Below, in pieces: positions 1-5,382 of a stretch of 6,086 nt of DNA (position 1 is its first letter; every line of letters starts with the position of its first letter). The notes beneath the pieces are model-generated. The model was given only the letters and a program-made list of their open reading frames with translations, did not search any database and was not told the origin of the DNA. The position numbers and the translations under genes are program-made. The DNA is from Gemmatimonadaceae bacterium (GTDB lineage Bacteria; Gemmatimonadota; Gemmatimonadetes; Gemmatimonadales; Gemmatimonadaceae), in contig JAICUE010000167.1 in assembly GCA_025936015.1 (NCBI GenBank), positions 1 through 6,086 of the forward strand, given 5' to 3'.

Positions 1-696
1 AAGCGCGAGCCGACGCTCGAGCGGGTCGCGGCCGGCGTGCTGCGCCTGATCGCCGAGCGATGCTTCCGTCCGGGGAGCGACCGCTATGCAAAGGAGAATC
101 ACTCTTTCGGCATCACGACGCTGCGCAAGTCGCACGTCACGGTAGCCGGTGACACCGCGACCTTTGCCTTCCGTGGGAAGAGCGGGGTGAAGCAGCGGCA
201 GACCGTCGTCGATCCGGTCGTCACCCGATTCGTGAGGATGCTGCTCGGGACCCCCGGAACGCGACTCTTTCGCTACAAGCAGAACGGGGAATGGCACGAC
301 CTCGATGCGCGCATCCTCAATGAATACCTGCGTGAATCGTTAGGCTTTCCGTATACGGCGAAGGACTTTCGCACCTGGGGCGGGACGCTGCGGGCCGCGA
401 CGGTGTTCGCCGAGATCGGCGCAGCGCGCACCGTCACCGAGGCAAAGCGCAACGTCAACACCGTGATGCGGCTGGTCGCCGCCGAGCTCGGGAACACGCC
501 GACGATCTGCCGGAAGTCGTACGTGCATCCGATCATCATCGAGCGCTACCTCGAGGACGGGGAAACGATCGCCGAGCGCCTCCGCGCAGGCCGCGCCGCG
601 AAGGGGACGAGTCACACGAGCGAGGAGCGCGCACTCGTCCAGTTTCTCGACGAGTATTTCCCCGAGCGGAGAAAGCGGCGGCGCGCGGAGGCGTGA
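1..696 (+). CDS. DNA topoisomerase IB (poxvirus/bacterial type), 5' truncated
   Basis: Relaxes supercoiled DNA by nicking one strand through a 3'-phosphotyrosine link, with no ATP or metal needed. The frame is open from base 1, so the N-terminal DNA-binding domain lies outside the window; the GTG at 37 is an internal Val codon, not the start. Counting from that Val, all five catalytic positions of the family can be placed: Arg11 (in RPGSDRY, matching the R-x-G of vaccinia Arg130), Lys48 (FRGKSG), Arg112 (DFRTWGGT), Asn153 (LGNTP, the bacterial replacement of the viral His) and Tyr162 (CRKSYVHP). The Asn-to-Tyr distance of 9 equals that in the characterised Deinococcus enzyme (280/289). The family signature NHSFGITTLRKSHV is also present. 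The C-terminus ends in a basic Arg/Lys tail just before TGA at 694. A tyrosine recombinase is a remote alternative, but the motif context is that of TopIB. The CDS contains one copy of CGTTAGGC (338-345). Confidence 0.93.
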   Translation, partial: KREPTLERVAAGVLRLIAERCFRPGSDRYAKENHSFGITTLRKSHVTVAGDTATFAFRGKSGVKQRQTVVDPVVTRFVRMLLGTPGTRLFRYKQNGEWHDLDARILNEYLRESLGFPYTAKDFRTWGGTLRAATVFAEIGAARTVTEAKRNVNTVMRLVAAELGNTPTICRKSYVHPIIIERYLEDGETIAERLRAGRAAKGTSHTSEERALVQFLDEYFPERRKRRRAEA

Positions 697-716
697 TGCG
701 ACGGTACGGTTGACGG

Positions 717-730
717 CCGCAAGTCTGCGG
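717..730. other. small hairpin after the topoisomerase gene
   Basis: CCGCA, a four-base AGTC loop and TGCGG form a 5-bp stem 20 bases after the topoisomerase stop. There is no following T-run, so it is at best a weak transcript-end structure and not a clear intrinsic terminator. Confidence 0.25.
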
Positions 731-739
731 GGATTATCG

Positions 740-881
740 ACAGGAGGCACGGAGGACACGGAGGGTTGATAAAAGTCGTGACAACAAAGCCTTTGTGACA
801 CTCGCCCGTTGTCGCTCCTCTCACGAGCAGCTGTCCGGAAGCGCTTTCAATGAAACCCTCCGTGCTCTCCGTGCCTCCTGT
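740..881. repeat. inverted-repeat element with CACGGAGG-type arms
   Basis: Two 28-bp arms, 740-767 and 854-881, are reverse complements apart from two adjacent mismatches (the right-arm pair is at 865-866). They are separated by 86 bases. Each arm contains a short internal repetition: CACGGAGG occurs twice in the left arm, one base apart. The loop has a 13-base palindrome, ACAAAGCCTTTGT (784-796), and further short complementary pieces (GACAAC 780-785 with GTTGTC 808-813; TCGTGA 776-781 with TCACGA 821-826). No transposase and no flanking target duplication is visible. The arm sequence resembles a class of short intergenic repeats in many environmental bacteria whose chance translations read like TTEDTEGTE or HGEHGG; the reverse strand here gives exactly such strings. 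Family membership is from memory, but the inverted repeat itself is read directly. Confidence 0.85.
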
Positions 882-988
882 AAAAAACCTCGCAGTTCTC
901 GCTCGCTTGCGACGCTTTTTGTAATGACATTGCCGACGCTGCCACCGCGCGAAAGGCAAATTCCGGAACCAGCATTAGCTTCTCCACC

Positions 989-2077
989 GTGCCGATCACG
1001 AGCCGCTCATCTTCGCCCGCTGTAGTGCAACCCCAAGTGATCGAGGCGGTGCGCTGGTCCGCTGACGGGCGGGGTGTGCGCATCATCGATCAGCGTGCGC
1101 TTCCCGGCGAATACATCGAGCGCGACCTGCGAACGCTCGACGAGGTCTGTGACGCGATCGCGACGCTGGCCGTGCGCGGCGCGCCGGCGATCGGCGTTGC
1201 CGGGGCGATGGGACTGGTCGCATCGCTCGACGCGAGCACCGGTCTCGATGCGAGCGCCTTCTCCGGACGCCTAACGGCAAACGCCGCGCGGATTCGGGCG
1301 ACGCGGCCCACGGCGGTGAACCTGCCGTGGGCGATCGACCGGATGCTCGCGCGCGCCGCCGGCGTTCGCGGTACGCCGCTCGAGATCCTCGCCGCGCTGC
1401 GCGATGAGGCGACGCGAATTCTCGAGGAAGATCGCGCGATGTGCCGCCGGATCGGTGAGCACGGGGTCGGACTGCTCGCGCCAGGCGCGCGGGTACTGAC
1501 GCACTGCAACGCCGGCGCGCTGGCAACGGCGGGGATGGGCACCGCGCTCGCGCCGGTGTACGTCGCGGCCGAGCGTGGTGCGCAGGTGTCGGTGTTCGCT
1601 GACGAGACGCGGCCATTGCTGCAGGGCAGCCGCCTGACGGCGTGGGAGCTCGCGCGGGCGGGGATTCCCGTCACCGTGCTCACCGACGGGATGGCGGCGT
1701 CGCTGATGCATCGCGGCTCGATCGATCTCTGCATCGTCGGCGCCGACCGGATCGCGGCGAACGGAGACTTCGCCAACAAGATCGGCACGTACGCGCTGGC
1801 GATCGTCGCGCGGCATCACGGCGTCCCGTTCTATGTCGCGGCGCCGACGTCGACGATCGACACCGCAGTCGCGGATGGCGACGCGATCGTGATCGAGCAG
1901 CGAAACGCGGATGAGGTGCGTCGCTCCTTCGGACACCTGATCGCGCCCGAGGAAGCCGCGATCTACAACCCCGCGTTCGACGTGACGCCTGGTGAGCTGG
2001 TGACCGCGTTCATCACCGACCGCGGCGTCGTGCTCCCGCCATACGATTTTGCCGCGTGGGGCACACATGAGGCCTGA
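989..2077 (+). CDS. mtnA: S-methyl-5-thioribose-1-phosphate isomerase (MtnA)
   Basis: Converts 5-methylthioribose-1-phosphate to 5-methylthioribulose-1-phosphate in the methionine salvage pathway, in the cytosol. At 362 residues it has the usual family length and belongs to the eIF2B-alpha/delta-like isomerase fold. Visible signatures are RGAPAIG (63-69), the catalytic Cys173 in THCNAGALAT, FADETRPLLQGSRLTAWEL (203-221), and the catalytic Asp253 in IVGADRIAANGDFANKIGTY. The Cys-Asp spacing of 80 matches the B. subtilis enzyme (Cys160/Asp240). The GTG at 989 gives the longest frame but has no clear Shine-Dalgarno; the in-frame GTG at 1025 (residue 13) would also give a normal N-terminus shortly before VIEAVRW. 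The gene overlaps the glpK start by 11 bp, which suggests co-transcription and coupled translation. No other methionine-salvage gene is in view. An antisense copy of CGTTAGGC lies at 1269-1276. Confidence 0.96.
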   Translation: MPITSRSSSPAVVQPQVIEAVRWSADGRGVRIIDQRALPGEYIERDLRTLDEVCDAIATLAVRGAPAIGVAGAMGLVASLDASTGLDASAFSGRLTANAARIRATRPTAVNLPWAIDRMLARAAGVRGTPLEILAALRDEATRILEEDRAMCRRIGEHGVGLLAPGARVLTHCNAGALATAGMGTALAPVYVAAERGAQVSVFADETRPLLQGSRLTAWELARAGIPVTVLTDGMAASLMHRGSIDLCIVGADRIAANGDFANKIGTYALAIVARHHGVPFYVAAPTSTIDTAVADGDAIVIEQRNADEVRRSFGHLIAPEEAAIYNPAFDVTPGELVTAFITDRGVVLPPYDFAAWGTHEA

Positions 2078-3551
2078 CGGCGGTATCCTCGCGCTCGACC
2101 AGGGGACGACCGGCAGCACCGCGCTCGTCGTCAGCCCTGATGGCGGGATCGCCGGTCGCGGCTACCGCGAGATCCCGCAGCATTACCCCGCACCCGGACT
2201 CGTCGAGCACGATCCGCATGACCTGCTCGAGCAGACGATCGCCGCCGGACGGGAAGCGATCGCCCGCGCGGGGGCGACCCCTGTCGCGATCGGAATCACC
2301 AACCAGCGCGAGACGGTGGTCGTCTGGGACCGCCTGACCGGCGAGCCGGTCGCGCCGGCGATCGTCTGGCAGGATCGGCGGACCGCGGCGCGCTGTGCGA
2401 GCCTCGCGTCCGATGCCGCGGAGATCAGCCGGCGCACCGGACTCGTGACCGACCCCTACTTCTCGGCGACGAAGCTCGAGTGGCTGATCCGCGAGCACGC
2501 GTTAGGCACCCGCGCCGCCCGCGGCGAGCTGCTCGCCGGGACCGTCGACGCGTGGCTCGTCTGGAAGCTGACCGGCGGCGCGGTGCACGCGACCGATCCG
2601 ACGAACGCGTCGCGGACGATGCTCTACGACATCGATGCCCAGCGCTGGAGCGACGAGCTGTGCGCGCTCTTCGGCGTGCCGCGCGCGATGCTTCCCGAGG
2701 TCCGGCCATCGTCGGGAGATTTCGGTGTCACCGAGCGCTCGGTCTTCGGCGCCGAAATTCCCATTCGCGGAATTGCCGGCGACCAGCAGTCGGCGTTGTT
2801 CGGGCAGGGGTGCTGGCACGCTGGTGAGAGCAAGAACACCTACGGGACGGGTGCCTTTATCCTTCTTCACGCCGGCGCGAAGCGGCCTCCGGGCGCCGCG
2901 GGCCTGCTCACCACGATTGCCTGCGACGAATGCGGCCGGACGGCGTATGCGCTGGAAGGGTCGATCTTCGTCGCCGGTGCGGCGGTGCAATGGCTGCGTG
3001 ATGGGCTTGGCGTGATCGAAAGCGCCGCCGAGAGCGAAGCGCTGGCGCGAAGCGTCGCGTCGACCCATGGGGTCTGCTTCGTCCCCGCGCTCGCCGGACT
3101 CGGCGCCCCTGATTGGGAGCCTAACGCTCGGGGAACGATCGTCGGCTTGACGCGCGGCACGACGCGCGCGCACCTGGTGCGCGCGGCACTCGAGGCGATG
3201 GCTTACGCGACCGATGACATCCTCTCGCTGATGTCGAGCGCCGCTGGAGCACGCTTCGCGCGACTGCGCGTCGACGGCGGCGCGACGTCCAACGACTGGC
3301 TCATGCAGTTCCAGGCCGACGTGCTCGGCGTCCCCGTCGAGCGGCCGGATGTAGTCGAGACGACCGCGCTCGGCGCGGCCGGACTTGCCGGGATCGCGGC
3401 AGGGGTCTGGAACTCGGCTGCGGAGTTCATCGGTACCCGGCGTTTCACGCGGTTCGTGCCGGGGTCGGGCACCGACGTGGCGCGCGCGGGTAAGCACGAG
3501 TGGCGGCGCGCGGTGCGCGCCGCGCTGGCCTGGGCGCGTGACGGCGCGTAA
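2067..3551 (+). CDS. glpK: glycerol kinase (GlpK)
   Basis: Phosphorylates glycerol with ATP to sn-glycerol 3-phosphate, for glycerol catabolism and lipid synthesis; FGGY kinase family, cytosolic. The protein has 494 residues, close to the roughly 500 of E. coli GlpK. Seen in order: ATP-binding DQGTTGST (11-18), GITNQRE (76-82) and WQDRRT (101-106), DPTNASRTMLYDI (177-189), GIAGDQQSALFGQ (235-247) with the probable catalytic base Asp239, KNTYGTG (256-262), LEGSIFVAGAAVQWLRD (296-312), GLGAPDW (344-350) and DGGATSNDWLMQFQAD (403-418). The ATG at 2067 is preferred: it follows TGGGG at 2057-2061 with a 5-base gap and gives a standard N-terminus. A TTG at 2049 would add six residues. The start lies inside the end of mtnA. 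The GGKGGTR-type loop that binds fructose-1,6-bisphosphate in E. coli is absent, and the segment before IPIRG reads ERSVFGAE, with Ser where Gram-positive kinases carry the PTS-phosphorylated His. No glpF or glpD is in view. Confidence 0.97.
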   Translation: MRPDGGILALDQGTTGSTALVVSPDGGIAGRGYREIPQHYPAPGLVEHDPHDLLEQTIAAGREAIARAGATPVAIGITNQRETVVVWDRLTGEPVAPAIVWQDRRTAARCASLASDAAEISRRTGLVTDPYFSATKLEWLIREHALGTRAARGELLAGTVDAWLVWKLTGGAVHATDPTNASRTMLYDIDAQRWSDELCALFGVPRAMLPEVRPSSGDFGVTERSVFGAEIPIRGIAGDQQSALFGQGCWHAGESKNTYGTGAFILLHAGAKRPPGAAGLLTTIACDECGRTAYALEGSIFVAGAAVQWLRDGLGVIESAAESEALARSVASTHGVCFVPALAGLGAPDWEPNARGTIVGLTRGTTRAHLVRAALEAMAYATDDILSLMSSAAGARFARLRVDGGATSNDWLMQFQADVLGVPVERPDVVETTALGAAGLAGIAAGVWNSAAEFIGTRRFTRFVPGSGTDVARAGKHEWRRAVRAALAWARDGA

Positions 3552-3580
3552 TACGGACGGAACGAGATGCGGAGTGCAGC

Positions 3581-4516
3581 GTGGTGACGCAGACGGACGA
3601 ACTGGAACAACATCTGGCGCGGTTAGGCGCCTGCCGCCGATGTGGCCACGCCGAGCCGATCATGCCGATCCTGTCGCGTGCGCGGCGGGCGAAGGTGATG
3701 CTCGTCGGGCAGGCGCCGGGGAAGGTGGAGATTTCCAGCCAGAAACCGTTTGCCGGCCGGGCGGGGAAGACTCTCTTTCGTTGGCTGGCCGAGGCCGGTT
3801 TGAGCGAGGACGAGGCGCGCGAGCGCATCTACATCGCCGCGATGACCCGCTGCTTCCCCGGCCCGCATCCTAGCGGTCGCGGCGATCGAGTCCCGACCCG
3901 CGCCGAGATCGAGCGGTGTGGATCATGGCTTGATGATGAGCTTATGCTGATAAAGCCGGCAGTTATCATTCCCGTCGGGAAACTGGCCATCGGGCGATTC
4001 CTCGGCGAGGCGCCGCTGGCCGATGTCGTCGGAAAGGAGCATGTGGTCGAGCATTGTGGCGGATCGAGCACCGTGATTCCGCTCCCGCATCCATCGGGCG
4101 CGAGCAGCTGGATCCATGCGCCGGGCCATCGCGACCTGGTGAGCCGAGCGCTGGGGCTCATCGGAAAGCGGATGCGCCGACTGGCGGTGGCGGCAGCAAT
4201 CGGGATCGCGTTGATGGCGGGGCCGCGGGTCGCGAGTGCGCAGATCCCGGCCGACCACTGGATCGGCGCCGACAAGGTGAAGCACTTCTTCACCACGGCA
4301 CTGATCCAGAGTCTGACCTACTCTGTAATTCAAGTCACGACGCAGGCACCTCGGTCGTCCCTACTATTCAGTGCATCCGTCGCCAGTGCCGCCGCTGGTA
4401 TTGGGAAGGAGATGTACGATCGCCGGTCGTATGGGCACTTCAGTGTGCGCGACCTGGCGTGGGACGCCGCGGGTGCGGGAACCGCCAGCCTGATGCTGGC
4501 CCACACCCGGGAGTGA
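3581..4516 (+). CDS. uracil-DNA glycosylase superfamily protein fused in frame to a YfiM/DUF2279-like domain
   Basis: Residues 1-197 look like a uracil-DNA glycosylase of the Fe-S (family 4-like) kind, which removes uracil or related damaged bases from DNA. Four cysteines suit a [4Fe-4S] cluster: Cys18 and Cys21 (CRRC), Cys91 (TRCFPG) and Cys113 (ERCGSW). The first active-site motif is GQAPGKVE (43-50), with Gln where classical family 4 has Glu; the second is HPSG (170-173). KPFAGRAGKTLFRWL (55-69) is also typical. The start GTG at 3581 has GGAG at 3571-3574 with a 6-base gap; GTG at 3584 is possible. At Met198 the frame continues, without a stop, into a signal-peptide-like segment (MRRLAVAAAIGIALMAG, then ASAQ) and a domain like E. 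coli YfiM. Either this is a true fusion that would tether the glycosylase to the membrane, or two genes share one frame. Base composition is less GC-rich around 3920-3970 and 4310-4380 than in the neighbouring genes. Confidence 0.8.
   Translation: MVTQTDELEQHLARLGACRRCGHAEPIMPILSRARRAKVMLVGQAPGKVEISSQKPFAGRAGKTLFRWLAEAGLSEDEARERIYIAAMTRCFPGPHPSGRGDRVPTRAEIERCGSWLDDELMLIKPAVIIPVGKLAIGRFLGEAPLADVVGKEHVVEHCGGSSTVIPLPHPSGASSWIHAPGHRDLVSRALGLIGKRMRRLAVAAAIGIALMAGPRVASAQIPADHWIGADKVKHFFTTALIQSLTYSVIQVTTQAPRSSLLFSASVASAAAGIGKEMYDRRSYGHFSVRDLAWDAAGAGTASLMLAHTRE
4172..4516 (+). CDS. YfiM/DUF2279-like exported protein (alternative internal start of the preceding frame)
   Basis: Read from the ATG at 4172, this is a 114-residue protein with a classic signal peptide: basic MRR, a hydrophobic stretch to about residue 16, and an ASAQ cleavage region near 22-25. 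The remainder follows the E. coli YfiM pattern: W-x-G-x-DK-x2-HF (WIGADKVKHFF), later GIGKEMYDRRS, and the closing block FSVRDLAWDAAGAG, compared with KELWDSR and WKDLAWDVAGA in YfiM. A GGAAAG at 4163-4168 could serve as a ribosome site, but the 3-base gap is short. No lipobox Cys is seen, unlike the E. coli lipoprotein. The function of the family is unknown to me. Because a cytosolic repair enzyme is an odd partner for a cleavable signal peptide, a separate start here is attractive; the frame is nevertheless continuous with the glycosylase, so this is an alternative reading of the same DNA. Confidence 0.5.
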   Translation: MRRLAVAAAIGIALMAGPRVASAQIPADHWIGADKVKHFFTTALIQSLTYSVIQVTTQAPRSSLLFSASVASAAAGIGKEMYDRRSYGHFSVRDLAWDAAGAGTASLMLAHTRE

Positions 4517-4563
4517 TGGATGGCCAGTGCGACGCGCCCGTTTCCCGGTGACGCGCCGCACTC

Positions 4564-4569
4564 TATATT
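4564..4569 (+). promoter_or_regulatory. possible -10 element before the small ORF
   Basis: TATATT is a distinct AT-rich hexamer in a GC-rich 104-base gap and lies 51 bases upstream of the ATG at 4621. The matching -35 region (about 4541-4547, TTTCCCG) is a poor fit to consensus, so this is only a candidate. It would serve the small gene and perhaps the ccm genes behind it. Confidence 0.35.
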
Positions 4570-4620
4570 GCGGCCGTTGGACCGTCGCCGGCGTTGTCTC
4601 TCACCTGACTGTCGTCTGCC

Positions 4621-4848
4621 ATGACCTCTCCGATAGAGACCACCGCCCCCAAGCGCACCAGCGGGGGAAGCAATCGACGGAACAATCTCGTGTTACGGGC
4701 ACTAATCGATGAGATGCTCGAGCGCGTTCGCGAGCTGAACAGAAGCGGTGGCGTCTGGACCGGTGACGAGCGCGCCCGCGCCGAAGCCGAGCTGGACGCG
4801 ATCATGGCGCGGGTCCGTCGCGTCGCGGCGCAGCGTCACGCCAACTGA
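4621..4848 (+). CDS. small charged helical protein, function unknown
   Basis: I do not recognise a family. The 75-residue product has a polar, Thr/Ser/Arg-rich N-terminus (1-20), then two probable amphipathic helices: VLRALIDEMLERVRELNR (24-41) and ERARAEAELDAIMARVRRVA (50-69). A Gly-Gly-Val-Trp-Thr turn joins them, suggesting a helical hairpin or short coiled coil. There is no membrane segment or signal peptide, so it is probably cytosolic. The ATG at 4621 has no obvious Shine-Dalgarno; the candidate TATATT box upstream would give a leader of about 45 bases. It contains a TTA and a CTA leucine codon close together (4693-4695 and 4702-4704), unusual for this GC-rich window. It stands between the glycosylase frame and ccmE with 78 bases before ccmE. 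The reading frame and helical pattern support a real gene, but length alone does not prove it. Confidence 0.6.
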   Translation: MTSPIETTAPKRTSGGSNRRNNLVLRALIDEMLERVRELNRSGGVWTGDERARAEAELDAIMARVRRVAAQRHAN

Positions 4849-4877
4849 GTTCCGCGCCCCGGACTCGCTGGCGATAC

Positions 4878-4885
4878 CGTTAGGC
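4878..4885 (+). repeat. CGTTAGGC word (one of seven copies in the window)
   Basis: Exact copies on the + strand are at 338-345, 2500-2507, 4878-4885, 5758-5765 and 6043-6050. Copies on the - strand (read as GCCTAACG) are at 1269-1276 and 3119-3126. A near copy, GGTTAGGC, is at 3621-3628. This one is the only non-coding copy; it lies between the small ORF and ccmE. The role of the word is unknown. Confidence 0.8.
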
Positions 4886-4926
4886 AGTCAGTCCGCCCGC
4901 CCCACTGGCGCGGGTATCGAGGGATC

Positions 4927-5382
4927 GTGAAGGCACGAACCAGTTTCCTGATCGGCGGAGCGCTCGTCGTCTGCACCGCCGGCTACCTGATGGCCAGCTC
5001 CATCCGCCAGACCGGCGTCTACTACGTGACGCCCTCCGAGCTCGCCACCCACGTCGCTTCCGATAACAGCTTCCACGACACCGGCGTCAAGCTCGGCGCG
5101 CGCGTCGTGCCTGGCACCATCGTGAAGAACCCCGGCGGGAAGCAGTACGAGTTCCGCGTCACCGACGGGACGACCACCTATCCGGTGATCTATCGCGGCA
5201 TCGCCCCCGACACCTTCACCGACGGCGTCGACGTCGTCGTCGAAGGGCGCCTCGGCCGCGACGGCACCTTCCACGCGACGACGCTGCTCGCGAAGTGCGC
5301 GTCGCGCTACGAGAACGCGCCTCCCGGCATGGAGCAGCCCGGCGGCCATCCGGCCTCGGTTCCCAAGACCACCCAGTCGTGA
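4927..5382 (+). CDS. ccmE: cytochrome c maturation haem chaperone CcmE, Cys-type (CxxxY)
   Basis: CcmE binds haem covalently at the outer face of the cytoplasmic membrane and passes it to CcmF for attachment to apocytochrome c. The 151-residue protein has a short basic N-terminus, one membrane anchor (about 6-24), YYVTPSEL (32-39), then the OB-fold core with GARVVPGTIVK (57-67), FRVTDGTTTYPVIYRGIAPDTF (76-97, family-typical), and VVVEGRLGRDGTFHATTLLAKC (103-124). The haem-binding motif, normally HxxxY, is here Cys124-Ala-Ser-Arg-Tyr128, the Cys-type variant described from Desulfovibrio and archaea. A flexible Pro/Gly tail follows. The start is GTG at 4927; GAGGG at 4919-4923 is a possible ribosome site with a short 3-base gap, and a later ATG at 4990 would destroy the membrane anchor. 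Its stop overlaps the ccmF start in GTGA. No ccmABCD genes are seen upstream. Confidence 0.95.
   Translation: MKARTSFLIGGALVVCTAGYLMASSIRQTGVYYVTPSELATHVASDNSFHDTGVKLGARVVPGTIVKNPGGKQYEFRVTDGTTTYPVIYRGIAPDTFTDGVDVVVEGRLGRDGTFHATTLLAKCASRYENAPPGMEQPGGHPASVPKTTQS

Noticed and set aside
37..39. GTG as true start of the topoisomerase gene
   Set aside because: The frame is open to base 1, and the upstream residues (KREPTLERVAAG) fit the family, so the gene begins outside the window.
740..881. Reading the inverted-repeat element as a MITE or insertion sequence
   Set aside because: There is no target-site duplication next to either arm and no transposase. The arms look like intergenic repeat units, so only 'repeat' is claimed.
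881..925. Possible intrinsic terminator (A-run, TCGCA...TGCGA, T-run)
   Set aside because: The complementary blocks are short and interrupted by unequal spacers, so a stable stem is doubtful.
907..988. Promoter for mtnA
   Set aside because: TTGCGA at 907 and TAATGA at 922 are only 9 bases apart, and no other correctly spaced -35/-10 pair was found.
795..1025. Open frame on the + strand in the gap before mtnA, 76 codons
   Set aside because: It spans the right repeat arm and enters mtnA in another frame. The translation is low-complexity with no domain or ribosome site.
1271..2119. Long - strand open frame opposite mtnA, 282 codons
   Set aside because: It is antisense to a well-identified gene. 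The Arg/His/Asp-rich translation is typical of the shadow of GC-rich coding DNA.
2502..3497. Long - strand open frame opposite glpK, 331 codons
   Set aside because: It is antisense to glpK and its composition follows from codon bias. No recognisable motif was seen.
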